A stretch of 64,000 bases of DNA from Solirubrobacter ginsenosidimutans (lineage in GTDB: Bacteria > Actinomycetota > Thermoleophilia > Solirubrobacterales > Solirubrobacteraceae), in NCBI RefSeq assembly GCF_027587205.1, contig NZ_JAPDOD010000037.1, forward strand, positions 1 through 64,000, in the 5' to 3' direction. The translations under genes and the position numbers were made by a program. Below are positions 28,039-36,797 of this stretch, in pieces (position 1 is the stretch's first letter; the number at the start of each line of letters is the position of its first letter). The notes under the pieces are model-generated. The model ran no database searches and was not told where the DNA came from. It worked only from the letters and a program-made list of their open reading frames with translations.

Positions 28039-28934
28039 GTCCTTCGGTCAGCGTCGCGATCCCCGTCCGCAACGGGGGCGCGCTGCTGGGAGAGGTGCTG
28101 GCCGCGGTTCGCGGCCAGACGGTGCAGGCGGAGCTCGTCGTCACCGACACAGGGTCGACCGACGGGTCGGCCGAGCTGGCGCGGTCGTTCGGCGCCACGG
28201 TGATCGGCGTCGAGCGCTTCTCGCACAGCGGCACCCGCAACCTGCTGATGGAGCGCACGTCGGGGGCGCACGTGGCGTTCCTGACCCAGGACGCGCTGCC
28301 GGCGTCGGAGACGTGGCTGGAGACGCTCCTAAGCGGCTTCGCGCTGGCCGAGGACGTCGCGCTCGTCTACGGGCCCTCGCGCGCCGTGCCGGGCGCGCCG
28401 CGCCCGATCGCGCGCGAGCTGGACGAGTGGTTCGGCAGCGAGCCGCGCATCGACCGCAACCGCGAGCCCACCGGCCCCGGCCTCGAGACCTTCTTCACGT
28501 CCGCCAACGCGGCGGTCGCACGCGCCGCGTGGGCGGAGGTGCCGTTCCCCGACGTGCCCTACGCGGAGGACCAGGCGCTGGCCCGCGCGATGCTCTCCGC
28601 CGGCTACGCGAAGGTCTACACGCCGGACGCGGCCGTGATCCACTCGCATGACTACGCGGCGCTCGCGCAGTTCCGGCGGACGTTCGACGAGTGGCGCGCG
28701 CTGCACGAGGTCCACGGGTGGGTGCAGCCGCTGCAGCCCGTCAACACGCTGCTCAAGCTCCAGAGCGAGGTCCGCAAGGACCTGCGAGGCCTCGCGCCGC
28801 GCGATCGTGTCCGCGAGGCGCCCCGCTCGATCCGCCACTGGACCGTCCGCGCCGCAGGCTCGATCGCCGGCTCGCGCGCCGAAAAGCTCCCGCCCCGCGT
28901 GCGCGAGTGGTGCTCGCTGGAGCGTCGCGTCTGA
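28035..28934 (+). CDS. GT2 glycosyltransferase with apparent CTG start
   Basis: Family 2 transferase of 299 residues: SVSVAIPVRNGGALLGE, VVTDTGSTDGSAEL, FLTQDALPASETW (metal site in TQDA form) and YAEDQALARAMLSAGY. This TQD variant is seen in rhamnosyltransferase-like GT2s. No ATG, GTG or TTG occurs in frame between the end of the preceding gene's coding reach and the first conserved strand. The CTG at 28035, in a CTGA overlap, is the best start. The C-terminal 60 residues are basic. Confidence 0.86.
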   Translation: MSPSVSVAIPVRNGGALLGEVLAAVRGQTVQAELVVTDTGSTDGSAELARSFGATVIGVERFSHSGTRNLLMERTSGAHVAFLTQDALPASETWLETLLSGFALAEDVALVYGPSRAVPGAPRPIARELDEWFGSEPRIDRNREPTGPGLETFFTSANAAVARAAWAEVPFPDVPYAEDQALARAMLSAGYAKVYTPDAAVIHSHDYAALAQFRRTFDEWRALHEVHGWVQPLQPVNTLLKLQSEVRKDLRGLAPRDRVREAPRSIRHWTVRAAGSIAGSRAEKLPPRVREWCSLERRV

Positions 28935-28959
28935 AGCCTTCCCGCCGCTGCCGCTTCGA

Positions 28960-28965
28960 TAGGGT
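28960..28965 (+). promoter_or_regulatory. Putative -10 (TAGGGT)
   Basis: TAGGGT ends 6 nt before the GTG at 28972, in a 37-nt gap inside the plus-strand run. Confidence 0.45.
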
Positions 28966-28971
28966 CGCGGC

Positions 28972-29691
28972 GTGAGCCGCCCGGTCACCAGGAAAGCGCA
29001 AGCGGCGCTCCGCCACGCCCGTCGATCCGTCGTCGCACGCGCCAGCCGTTCGCCCATCACGCTTCCGGGGGCCGAGCCCGTGAGCCGCGAGTTCGGGTCC
29101 GACCGCGGCCGGCCGATCGACCGGTTCTACATCGAGCGGTTCCTCGACCGCCATCGCGACGACGTCCGGGGCCGCGTCCTCGAAGTCGCCGAGGCGACCT
29201 ACACCGGCTGGTACGGCGACGACGCCGTGACGGCTTCCGATGTCCTCTACGCCGCCGCGGGTGAGCCCGGCGCGACGGTCGTCGGCGATCTCACGACGGG
29301 TGAAGGCATCCCTCCCGGCGCCTACGACTGCTTCATCTGCACGCAGACGCTGCAGTTCATCTACGACGTCAAAGCGGCGATCGCCGGCACGCGGAACCTG
29401 CTCGCTCCAGGCGGCGTCCTGCTCTGCACGGTGCCCGCGCTGAGCCAGACGAGCCGGCTCGACCGCGAGCGTTGGGGCGATTGGTGGCGATTCACGTCGG
29501 GGAGCGTCCAGCGGCTGCTCGCGGACGTCTACGGCGCCGAGAACGTCACGGTCGCCGCGCACGGCAACGCCTACGTCGCGGCGTCCTTCCTGTACGGGCT
29601 GGCGGCTGAGGAGCTCGATCCGGCAATGCGCGAACGCGACGACGACGAGTACGAGGTCGTCATCACCGCGCGGGCGGTGCGCGCGTCGTGA
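28972..29691 (+). CDS. SAM-dependent methyltransferase-like protein
   Basis: Class I methyltransferase-like protein, 239 residues. Residues 41-57 (FGSDRGRPIDRFYIERF) and VLEVAEATYTGWYG at 69-82 are typical of a subgroup found next to or fused with polysaccharide glycosyltransferases; motif I is modified (EVAEATYT in place of the Gly-rich loop). CTQTLQFIYDV and LAPGGVLLCTVP are the later motifs. GTG 28972 has TAGGGT 6 nt upstream. It is coupled by GTGA to the GT2-deacetylase fusion, suggesting action on the same glycan. Confidence 0.78.
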   Translation: MSRPVTRKAQAALRHARRSVVARASRSPITLPGAEPVSREFGSDRGRPIDRFYIERFLDRHRDDVRGRVLEVAEATYTGWYGDDAVTASDVLYAAAGEPGATVVGDLTTGEGIPPGAYDCFICTQTLQFIYDVKAAIAGTRNLLAPGGVLLCTVPALSQTSRLDRERWGDWWRFTSGSVQRLLADVYGAENVTVAAHGNAYVAASFLYGLAAEELDPAMRERDDDEYEVVITARAVRAS

Positions 29692-31541
29692 CGCGGAGCT
29701 CGCCCGAGATCGAGGTGTGGGTGTCCGCGGCGCCCGGCGCCCGCCTGGACGCGACCCTGGCGGCGCTCGTGGCCGCGGGTGCTGAGCCGCGGGTCTCGCT
29801 CGTCCCGCCCGGCGAGGGCCTGGCGGCCGCACGCAACGCGGCCCTCGCGAGCTGTGCGGCGCCGGTGCTCGCCCTCATCGACGGCGACGTCGAGGTCGCG
29901 CCGGGCTGGCTCGAGGCCCTGCGGGACGTATGGTCCGGCGACGCCGGCGAGGCGCTCGGCTGCGTCGCCGGCCCGCTCCGAACCGCGTTCGCGGGACCCC
30001 GCCCCGCCTGGCTCGGCGACGCGCTGCTGCCGGTGTTCGGCGCCGAAACCGCCGGCGATATCCCCGCAGAGCGGACGTTCGCCGCGGGCAACCTCTCCTT
30101 CCGGGCGGAGGCGCTGCGCGGCGTCGGCGGCTTCTGGCCCGCCCGTGGCGTGCCCGGGCTGCGCGACCGCTTCAACGAGGAGCACCGCGCCCAGCACGAG
30201 CTGGCTGAGGCGGGCTGGCAGTCGGCGTGGGCACCACGGGCCGAGGCCGTGCGGCGGATCGATCCGGATGATGTGCGCGTCCGCGACATCCTGCGGCTGC
30301 GCGCACACACCGGGGCGCGAGCCGGCGCCACGCGAACGGCCACGCGCCCCGGCACGACGCTGCGGTCGGCGGTCAAAGCCGTCGCGGGCACGACGGTGGC
30401 GGTCGCGCACCGGGACGCAGCCCTGTCCGTCGAGCGCGCCGCGCGGGCCGCCGAGTACGCCGGGGAGCTCGTCGCCCCGGTGCTCGCCGACCGCAGCCTG
30501 GGGCCCGCGACGGCGCGGACCCCGTTCCTGCACTCGGTCCCGCCGAGCCCTCCGGGCCCGCTTCGCACGGCGCTGCCGCGATCCATCGGTGCCGTGCGGC
30601 AGCTGCGAGGTGGCGCGCCGCTGGTGCTCCTCTATCACCGCGTCGTGACGGGCGGCTCCGATCCGATCGGTCTCAAGGTGTCGTCCCAGCACTTCGCCGA
30701 GCAGCTCGAGGTGTTGTGCGCTCGCCGTACCCCGGTCTCGCTCGAGGAGATCGTCGCCGGCGAGGCGCCGCGGTCCGCCGTCGCGGTATCCGTCGACGAC
30801 GGGTACATCGACGCGTATACGGCGATCATGCCCGCGCTCGAGGCCGCCGGGGTTCCGGCCACGATCTTCATCAGCTCGGGCCACGTGGCGGCAGGCAAGG
30901 CCTTCTGGTGGGACTCGGTCGAGCGGCTGCTGCGCAGCGCCCCCGCTGACGCGGGGCCGTTGCGCGTGCCGATCGGCGGCCAGTTCCGCACCTGGCCCGC
31001 TCGCACTCGAGCAGAGCGGGATTTCGCGTTCCTGCGCCTGGTCGCTGCGCTTCGCGCCCAACCGCCCGAGGCCATCGACGACGCGCTGGGCGGGATCGCG
31101 CGGTGGGCGGGCGTGGACGACCCGTTCGCGCCTGACCCCGCGGACCGGCCCATGACCGTCGACGAGCTGCGGCGGCTCGCCGCGTCACCCGTCGTCACGA
31201 TCGGCTCCCACGGCGTGGGCCACGCCTGTCTCGCCGAGCTGTCGCCGGAACAACGGGCCGGTGAGTTCGTCCGGTCCAAGGAGGACCTGCACGCCTGGCT
31301 CGGAGACGCGCCCGCGGGCTTCGCGTATCCCTACGGCGTGCCGGGTGTCGACGTCGACGCGGCGACCTTGAAGGCCGCAAGCGACGCGGGCTACGCCTAC
31401 GGCGTGGTCAACGCCCCGGGATCGGTGTCCCGGCGGACGGATCCGATGGGCGTCCCGCGCGTGGCCGTGGCCGACACCGGCGCGGACGCCTTCGACGCCT
31501 GGCTCAGCAGCCCGGCGACCGCTAGAGCTGTTCCGCGATGA
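29688..31541 (+). CDS. GT2-polysaccharide deacetylase (CE4) fusion
   Basis: Two-domain protein of 617 residues. Residues 5-190 form a GT2-like domain: PGEGLAAARNAAL, LIDGDVEVAPGW with a DGD metal motif at 65-67, and AAGNLSFR. The usual first strand is divergent (IEVWVSAAP). After a linker of about 110 residues, a NodB/CE4 deacetylase domain (about 310-600) has VLLYHRV, VSVDDGYIDAY with Asp370-371, and SHGVGH giving the metal-binding His508/His512, with YPYG near 545. It probably both transfers an N-acetyl sugar and deacetylates, or deacetylates the product of its partner. GTG 29688 overlaps the methyltransferase stop; its 3' end overlaps the convergent ABC permease by 20 nt. Confidence 0.8.
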   Translation: MTRSSPEIEVWVSAAPGARLDATLAALVAAGAEPRVSLVPPGEGLAAARNAALASCAAPVLALIDGDVEVAPGWLEALRDVWSGDAGEALGCVAGPLRTAFAGPRPAWLGDALLPVFGAETAGDIPAERTFAAGNLSFRAEALRGVGGFWPARGVPGLRDRFNEEHRAQHELAEAGWQSAWAPRAEAVRRIDPDDVRVRDILRLRAHTGARAGATRTATRPGTTLRSAVKAVAGTTVAVAHRDAALSVERAARAAEYAGELVAPVLADRSLGPATARTPFLHSVPPSPPGPLRTALPRSIGAVRQLRGGAPLVLLYHRVVTGGSDPIGLKVSSQHFAEQLEVLCARRTPVSLEEIVAGEAPRSAVAVSVDDGYIDAYTAIMPALEAAGVPATIFISSGHVAAGKAFWWDSVERLLRSAPADAGPLRVPIGGQFRTWPARTRAERDFAFLRLVAALRAQPPEAIDDALGGIARWAGVDDPFAPDPADRPMTVDELRRLAASPVVTIGSHGVGHACLAELSPEQRAGEFVRSKEDLHAWLGDAPAGFAYPYGVPGVDVDAATLKAASDAGYAYGVVNAPGSVSRRTDPMGVPRVAVADTGADAFDAWLSSPATARAVPR

Positions 31542-32370
31542 GCGGCGCGCGCTTGCTGAAGACGCGATAGCCGAGGGCGATCGCGCCCACCCAGATCGCG
31601 ATCGTGCCGATGATCCACACGCCGGCGACCGCCACGGCGCTCGGATGGCTCGGCGCGATCAGCGCGTGACGCATCTGTTGCACCACCGCCGCGAACGGGT
31701 TGAGCATCATCAGCTTCGCGGCCAGTTCGCTGCGGTCGGCCACGACGTCGATCGGGTAGAAGATCGGCGAGGCGTAGAAGAGGATCTGCAGGCAGACCTC
31801 CCAGATCGGCCGGATGTCGCGGTAGCGCACGAAGAGCGCGCTGAAGAGCATCCCCAGGCCGAACGTGAAGGCGGCGAGCGCGACGATGAGGAACGGCACC
31901 TCGAGCCACGACAGCCGCACCCTGCCGCCCGAGGCCAGCAGGAAGACGATCACCGCGACGAGGTTGAGCGCGACGTTCATCAGCGCGGTCAGGATCGCCG
32001 AGAGCGGCACCGCGAGCCGCGGGAAGTCGACCTTGCGAATCAGCGCTTCGCGATCGACCAGGGAGCTCAGCGACCCACCGGTCGCCTCGCCGAAGAACGT
32101 GAACAGGACGACGCCCATCAGCAGCGCGACGGGGTAGAACTCGACGTCGCCGCCGAGCCGCACGACCTCCGTGAAGACGACGTAGAGGACGCCGAACAGC
32201 ATCAGCGGGCGGACCAACTGCCAGAGGTAGCCGAGCGCGGAGCCGAAGAAGCGCAGCTTGAAGTCGCTGACCGCCATCGTCCGCGCCAGATGCCACAGGC
32301 GGCGCGGGTCAGTGCCGAGGGCCGACGGGCCCTTGATGGGCGGCCCGAGCAGGCTGGCGTCGACGCTCAT
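31522..32370 (-). CDS. wzm: Polysaccharide ABC exporter permease (Wzm-type)
   Basis: Membrane subunit of an ABC-2 polysaccharide exporter, 282 residues with six transmembrane helices. DFKLRFFGSALGYLWQLVRP at the first amphipathic segment and FYASPIFYPIDVV near residue 200 are typical of Wzm/TagG/RfbA proteins. It exports a finished lipid-linked chain with the ATPase encoded just upstream (ATGA overlap at 32367-32370). It is a different sequence from the second permease at 58942-59838. Confidence 0.92.
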   Translation of the reverse strand: MSVDASLLGPPIKGPSALGTDPRRLWHLARTMAVSDFKLRFFGSALGYLWQLVRPLMLFGVLYVVFTEVVRLGGDVEFYPVALLMGVVLFTFFGEATGGSLSSLVDREALIRKVDFPRLAVPLSAILTALMNVALNLVAVIVFLLASGGRVRLSWLEVPFLIVALAAFTFGLGMLFSALFVRYRDIRPIWEVCLQILFYASPIFYPIDVVADRSELAAKLMMLNPFAAVVQQMRHALIAPSHPSAVAVAGVWIIGTIAIWVGAIALGYRVFSKRAPLIAEQL

Positions 32371-33611
32371 GACGGAACCCCCTCACGCGTTCCAGGCGCG
32401 ATCACGACGTCGTACGGGAGGTCGACCACGGCATCGGTGCGGGCGAGCCCGGAGACCAGCAGCGAGAGCATGCGCTCGCGCCGGTCGATCCACGCGATCC
32501 CGCCGCCCTGCCGGGCCACCGCCGGCGTCGCCTGATAGCGGCCGGGGGTGAGGAGGTTCGTGAAGGTGACGCGGTACTCCGCCTCACGGCCGGCGGCGAA
32601 CCGGCCCGACGCGGGATTCGACCACAGGTTCGAGGCGGCGAGCACCGTCTCCTTGCGGTCGTTCTGCAGGACGATGCCGAAGAGCGGGTCGTCGGTGTCG
32701 CGGTGGAAGCGCACGCGGGCGACGAACGTCGTGCGGCCGCCCGAGGGCACCGTGCCGGTCCGCTCCCCCGCCTCGTCCTCGAACCACGCGTCGGTGATCT
32801 CCGCCGTGCCGTCGCCGATGCGCTCGGTGGACCCCAACTGCTCTTTCGCCGCGTCGTTGCGGGCCGCCTCGGAGAAGTTGAGCTCCAGGTAGCGCGTGCC
32901 GACGTCGTCGGGGTCGCCCTCGGCGACGAGGCCGCCGCGCTCGAGCAGCATCGCGCGATCGCAGAACCGGTGCACGGCGCCCATGTCGTGCGTGACGAGC
33001 AGGATCGTCTTGCCGGCTTCGCGGATGCGGACGAACTCGTCGAAGCACTTCTGCTGGAACGCGGCGTCGCCCACGGCGAGCACCTCGTCGATCAGCAGGA
33101 TGTCGGCGTCGACCTGGATCATCACCGCGAACGCCAGGCGGACGAGCATCCCGGACGAGTAGTTCTTGAGCTTGAGGTCGACGAACTGGCCGAGCTCGGC
33201 GAAGTCGACGACGGTGTCCACGCGCCGGCGCGCCTCGCGCGGGCTGAGGCCGAGCATCGTCGCGTTGATGATCACGTTGTCGCGTGCCGGCAGGTCCATG
33301 CTGAACCCGACGCCGAGCTCGATGAACGCCGACAGCCGCCCGTCGAGATAGATGTTGCCGCGGTCGGCCTTGTAGATCCCCGCGAGGCACTTCAGCAGCG
33401 TCGACTTGCCCGAGCCGTTGCGCCCGACGATGCCGAAGAACTCGCCGCGCTGCACGTCCACGGAGACGTCGCGCAGGGCGTGCAGGGTGTCCGTGCGGGT
33501 GCGTCGAAGCGGGTGCAGCGCGCGCTCTTTGAGCGTCTGTACGCGCTCCTGCGGCAGCTCGAACGTCTTCGACACCCCGCGAACGGCGACGGCTGGGATG
33601 GCGGCGTTCAC
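32367..33611 (-). CDS. wzt: Polysaccharide ABC exporter ATPase with C-terminal domain (Wzt-type)
   Basis: ATPase subunit, 414 residues. Walker A GRNGSGKST (63-71), signature YSSGM (151-155), Walker B ILLIDE (171-176) and switch His208 are intact. Residues about 250-414 form an extra beta-rich domain like the Wzt carbohydrate-binding domain that recognises a terminal modification (often a methyl group) on the polymer before export. Nine methyltransferases in the window are candidates for that cap. GTG 33611 has TACCCT 7 nt upstream. The signature SSGM in place of SGGQ is normal for this family. Confidence 0.93.
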   Translation of the reverse strand: MNAAIPAVAVRGVSKTFELPQERVQTLKERALHPLRRTRTDTLHALRDVSVDVQRGEFFGIVGRNGSGKSTLLKCLAGIYKADRGNIYLDGRLSAFIELGVGFSMDLPARDNVIINATMLGLSPREARRRVDTVVDFAELGQFVDLKLKNYSSGMLVRLAFAVMIQVDADILLIDEVLAVGDAAFQQKCFDEFVRIREAGKTILLVTHDMGAVHRFCDRAMLLERGGLVAEGDPDDVGTRYLELNFSEAARNDAAKEQLGSTERIGDGTAEITDAWFEDEAGERTGTVPSGGRTTFVARVRFHRDTDDPLFGIVLQNDRKETVLAASNLWSNPASGRFAAGREAEYRVTFTNLLTPGRYQATPAVARQGGGIAWIDRRERMLSLLVSGLARTDAVVDLPYDVVIAPGTREGVPS

Positions 33612-33618
33612 TGCACTG

Positions 33619-33624
33619 AGGGTA
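33619..33624 (-). promoter_or_regulatory. Putative -10 (TACCCT) for wzt-wzm
   Basis: TACCCT on the minus strand ends 7 nt before the GTG at 33611 and just follows the stop of the gene at 33625. Confidence 0.5.
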
Positions 33625-34488
33625 TTAGCGCCCGAACACGCGCAGGTCGTGCAGCAGATCGCCGACGATCCGCGGCCATACCAGCGATGCCCGGTGTTGC
33701 TCGGCCTTCATGCGCCCGCGGATGCGCACTCGCTCGTACGCGTCGGGGTGCAACTTGGCCTGCATGAGGATCGTGAGCAACGAATCGCGCGAGTCGAGCT
33801 CGAGGAAGTCGATCCCCGACTCGAGCCCGCAGCTGGGGTGCAGGTGCTCGGTCAGCAGCAGCTGTCCGGCCGCGAGATGCACGAGGACCTGGGCAGGGAA
33901 GCCGTGACCGGGTTCGGCGGTCAGCGCGATCCCGATGTCGGCGTTGCGCAACTCCCGGGCGAGCGCATCGCCGGTGAGCCCGTGCGTGAAGTGCACGACC
34001 TCGTGATCGTGCTTGGCGGGGATGAGCAACCATTCACGGTGCTCGGTCGACCGGCCGACGAAGAGGGTCTTGGGCGGCCGGCGCGAGGGTGTGACGTCGC
34101 TGAAGAGCCGATCGTCGACCGGCAGCGGGCGAGAGCGCCAGACACCGGTCGCGCCCGGCAGGCCGAGCACCCGGTCGAACCCGGCGAACGCGTCCGGGCT
34201 CGCCGGAGCGCCCACGGCGAGTGTCGCGGCGCGCACGCCCTCCAGCGCCGACGGAGCGAGCAGGCCGGGCTCCAGCGCGATCACGACGTGCGGGGCGAAA
34301 TCGGCGAGCGCCGCGCGCGGATCGCCTCCCGGACGCACCTCGACGAAGCGCGGCTGCAGTCCGTTGGCGGGTGCGTGCAGCGCGTGCGCTCCGGCTCCGG
34401 AGGCGCTGCCCAGGAACGCGACGCGCACCGGCGCGCCCAGCGGCGGCGACGGGTACGGGGAGAGGTCGCGGACCAGCGCCGGCGGCAC
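33625..34488 (-). CDS. CgeB/Glyco_trans_1_2-like glycosyltransferase, copy 1
   Basis: GT-B-like protein of about 287 residues whose C-terminal half fits the Glyco_trans_1_2/CgeB type: KTLFVGRSTEHREWLL, LVHLAAGQLLLTEHLHPSCG, GIDFLELDSRD and YERVRIRGRMKAE. It is a paralogue of the gene at 35746-36771; the two share PYPxPxxGxPxRxAFxG at the N terminus, which supports GTG 34488 rather than GTG 34428. TATCGT lies 7 nt upstream. Compared with its paralogue, its middle part is shorter. It is divergent from a GT4 gene 22 nt away. Function is inferred from family only. Confidence 0.8.
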   Translation of the reverse strand: MPPALVRDLSPYPSPPLGAPVRVAFLGSASGAGAHALHAPANGLQPRFVEVRPGGDPRAALADFAPHVVIALEPGLLAPSALEGVRAATLAVGAPASPDAFAGFDRVLGLPGATGVWRSRPLPVDDRLFSDVTPSRRPPKTLFVGRSTEHREWLLIPAKHDHEVVHFTHGLTGDALARELRNADIGIALTAEPGHGFPAQVLVHLAAGQLLLTEHLHPSCGLESGIDFLELDSRDSLLTILMQAKLHPDAYERVRIRGRMKAEQHRASLVWPRIVGDLLHDLRVFGR

Positions 34489-34494
34489 CGAGGC

Positions 34495-34501
34495 TACGAT
34501 A
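34495..34501. promoter_or_regulatory. Overlapping divergent -10 hexamers
   Basis: TACGATA reads TACGAT on plus (10 nt before GTG 34511) and TATCGT on minus (7 nt before GTG 34488), overlapping by five bases. Confidence 0.55.
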
Positions 34502-34510
34502 GCCCGCCTC

Positions 34511-35737
34511 GTGCGCGTCGCCTTCCTGACCCAGGACCTGCAGCTCTCGGGGGGCGTCGGCGTGATCGTGGCCCACGCCGTCCAGCTCGCCCGCCACGGG
34601 TTCGAGGTCGATCTCGTCCTCACCCGCAGCTCGCAACGGCCCGACTGGTCGCACCACGGGCTGGCCGACGTCAACGTGCTGTCGGTCGACGAGGCCCGCA
34701 AGCGCCGCTATGACGTCGCCCTCGCGACCTGGTGGGAGACGACCGAGCAGCTGCTCGAGCTCGATGCGGCGCGGCACGCCTGCTTCGTGCAATCGCTCGA
34801 GGACCGCTTCTATGACCGCGAGTCCCCCTGGCGCGTCGCGGCCGGCCTCGCTCTCGACCTCCCGGTCCGCTTCGTCACCGAAGCCCGCTGGATCGCCGAC
34901 ACGCTCGAAGCGCTCAACCCGGGCGAGAAGGTGTTCTACGTCCGCAACGGGATCGCGAAGGACCTGTTCCCGCCGCTGGACGCCGTGCCGATCGTCCGCG
35001 GGCCGCTGCGGATCCTGATCGAAGGCAGCGCCCGCGTCTCGTACAAGGGCGTTGGGGAGGCACTGGCGGCGACCGCCGCGATGACGGGCCCCCGGCAGGT
35101 GACGGTCGTCGCGGGCGACGGCTCGGGCGGCGACATCGCGGGCGCCGATCGCGTCGCCGGCCCGCTCACGCAGCGCGAGCTGGCGAGCCTCTACGCCGAG
35201 ACCGACGTGCTGCTCAAGCTCTCGCGCGTGGAGGGGATGTTCGGGCCGCCGCTGGAAGGCTTTCATCAGGGCGCGACGTGCGTCGTCACGCCCGTCACCG
35301 GCTACGACGAGTACGTCGTCCACGGCGAGAACGGGCTGGTCGTCGACTGGGACGACCCCGCGGGTACGGCGCGCGCGCTCGACCTCCTCGCCGCGGATCC
35401 CGTGCTGCTGCACCGCTTGCGCTGCGGCGCGCTGGCCACTGCCCGCTCGTGGCCGTCGTGGGAGCAGCAGGGACAGGTGATGGCGGCGGCGCTGCTCGCG
35501 CTCCGCCGCGAACCGCCGCCTTCGGCCGCCGTCGTCGCGCGGCGACTGTCGCGTGACCTCGCCGGGGCCCGCTGCGACGGTGAACGGCTCGCCTCGGAGC
35601 TGGCCGCCGTGCGAGGCCGGGCGGCCTCCGCGCAGGCGTCACGGGCGTACCGGCTCGCGGTGCGCGGGCGGACGACGGTCGAGAACGTGCTGCGCTACCG
35701 GGAGCGACGCCGGAAGCGGCTGCGCGGGGAGATCTGA
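34511..35737 (+). CDS. GT4 glycosyltransferase, duplicated cassette copy 1
   Basis: GT4-type glycosyltransferase, 408 residues: VAFLTQDLQLSGGVGVIVAH with the GG loop, ALATWWETTEQLLEL, CFVQSLEDRFYD, YVRNGIAKDLF, LSRVEGMFGPPLEGFHQG (donor-site Glu residues) and HGENGLVVDWDD. It shares these blocks with the gene at 37604-38830, and the two have exactly the same length. The C-terminal 70 residues are Arg/Ala-rich and less conserved. GTG 34511 has TACGAT 10 nt upstream. Confidence 0.88.
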   Translation: MRVAFLTQDLQLSGGVGVIVAHAVQLARHGFEVDLVLTRSSQRPDWSHHGLADVNVLSVDEARKRRYDVALATWWETTEQLLELDAARHACFVQSLEDRFYDRESPWRVAAGLALDLPVRFVTEARWIADTLEALNPGEKVFYVRNGIAKDLFPPLDAVPIVRGPLRILIEGSARVSYKGVGEALAATAAMTGPRQVTVVAGDGSGGDIAGADRVAGPLTQRELASLYAETDVLLKLSRVEGMFGPPLEGFHQGATCVVTPVTGYDEYVVHGENGLVVDWDDPAGTARALDLLAADPVLLHRLRCGALATARSWPSWEQQGQVMAAALLALRREPPPSAAVVARRLSRDLAGARCDGERLASELAAVRGRAASAQASRAYRLAVRGRTTVENVLRYRERRRKRLRGEI

Positions 35738-35745
35738 GCTGGGGT

Positions 35746-36771
35746 CTACCGGGTGACGGCGTGCGACGCCGCGGTGCGCTCGGTGCCGAACGCCCGCAGG
35801 TCCGCGTAGAGATCCGCGATCAGTCGCGGGTAGACGCGCGACGCGCGGAACGCCTCAGCCTTGCGGCGCCCGCGATGGCGGACCCGTTCGTAGGCCCGCG
35901 GGTGCGCGACCGCGGTCCGCAGGACCGCGAGGAACTGCTCCGGCGTGGCGAACTCGAGGTAGTCGATGTCGGGCTCCAGCCCGTGCGTCGGGCTCAGCGT
36001 CTCCGACACCACCAGTTGGCCTGCGGCGAGGTGCAGGCTGACGCGGTTCTCGAACGACGGATACGGCTCGTTGTGCAGGTTCACGGCGATGTCGTGCTCG
36101 GCCATCATCCGCGCGAGCTCGTCGGTGCCGATGCCGAACGCCGCGTGCACGAGCGTCAACTCGGCCTTGGGGCGTACGAGGAAGCGCTCGCGGTACGGCG
36201 TGGACCGGCCGACGAGGAGCACCGACGGCTGCGCGGAATACGGGCGGACGGGGGCGTAGAGGCGGTCGGCGACGGGCAGTGGGAGCGAGCGCCACACGCG
36301 CATGGTCGGATCGACGGTCCCGACGATCAGCGGGTCGAACGCGATCAGCCGGTCCACGTTGTTCGGATCGAGCTTCGACAGGGCGAAGCCGCGTTGCAGG
36401 AGATCGGGATGCGTGCGCCGGGCCGGGCGGCGCGGGATCGGCTCGGTGAGGAAGCCGATGACCGGGACGCGGAGATCGGCGAACACGCCGGGCGCCAGCA
36501 GCTCCGGGCGGAACACGACGACGACGTCCGGGGCGAACGCGGCCACCCGCGCCCGCATCGCGTCGGCGTCGGCGCCTTCGCGGAACTCGACGAACACCGT
36601 CGCCGGCGATTCGAGCACGCACGCCTCGAAGTACGTCGACTGCCCGACGAACGCGATCCGGATGGGAACCCCGGCCGAGGGCAGCGGGTAGGGGTTCTCG
36701 CCACGGCCCAGGATCGAGCCGTCGTAGTGCCCGGCAGGACGGGCGCGAAGACGCGATGCGACGGCTCTCAC
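35746..36771 (-). CDS. CgeB/Glyco_trans_1_2-like glycosyltransferase, copy 2
   Basis: Paralogue of the gene at 33625-34488, 341 residues. Shared blocks: PYPLPSAGVPIRIAFVG, SVLLVGRSTPYRERFL, SLHLAAGQLVVSETLSPTHG, DIDYLEFATPEQF and YERVRHRGRRKAEAFRAS. It is about 50 residues longer, mainly in the middle and at the N terminus. GTG 36771 has TACTGT 8 nt upstream on its strand. It is divergent from a methyltransferase rather than directly from its GT4 partner. Confidence 0.82.
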   Translation of the reverse strand: MRAVASRLRARPAGHYDGSILGRGENPYPLPSAGVPIRIAFVGQSTYFEACVLESPATVFVEFREGADADAMRARVAAFAPDVVVVFRPELLAPGVFADLRVPVIGFLTEPIPRRPARRTHPDLLQRGFALSKLDPNNVDRLIAFDPLIVGTVDPTMRVWRSLPLPVADRLYAPVRPYSAQPSVLLVGRSTPYRERFLVRPKAELTLVHAAFGIGTDELARMMAEHDIAVNLHNEPYPSFENRVSLHLAAGQLVVSETLSPTHGLEPDIDYLEFATPEQFLAVLRTAVAHPRAYERVRHRGRRKAEAFRASRVYPRLIADLYADLRAFGTERTAASHAVTR

Positions 36772-36779
36772 GTGCGTAG

Positions 36780-36789
36780 ACAGTACCCT
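36780..36789. promoter_or_regulatory. Overlapping divergent -10 hexamers
   Basis: ACAGTACCCT reads TACCCT on plus (8 nt before ATG 36798) and TACTGT on minus (8 nt before GTG 36771), sharing the central TA. Confidence 0.55.
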
Positions 36790-36797
36790 GCGCGGCC

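Noticed and set aside
32367..33611. Non-canonical ABC signature (SSGM, and SEGM at 58161) as an oddity
   Set aside because: This form is normal in Wzt/TagH/KpsT-type glycan exporters.
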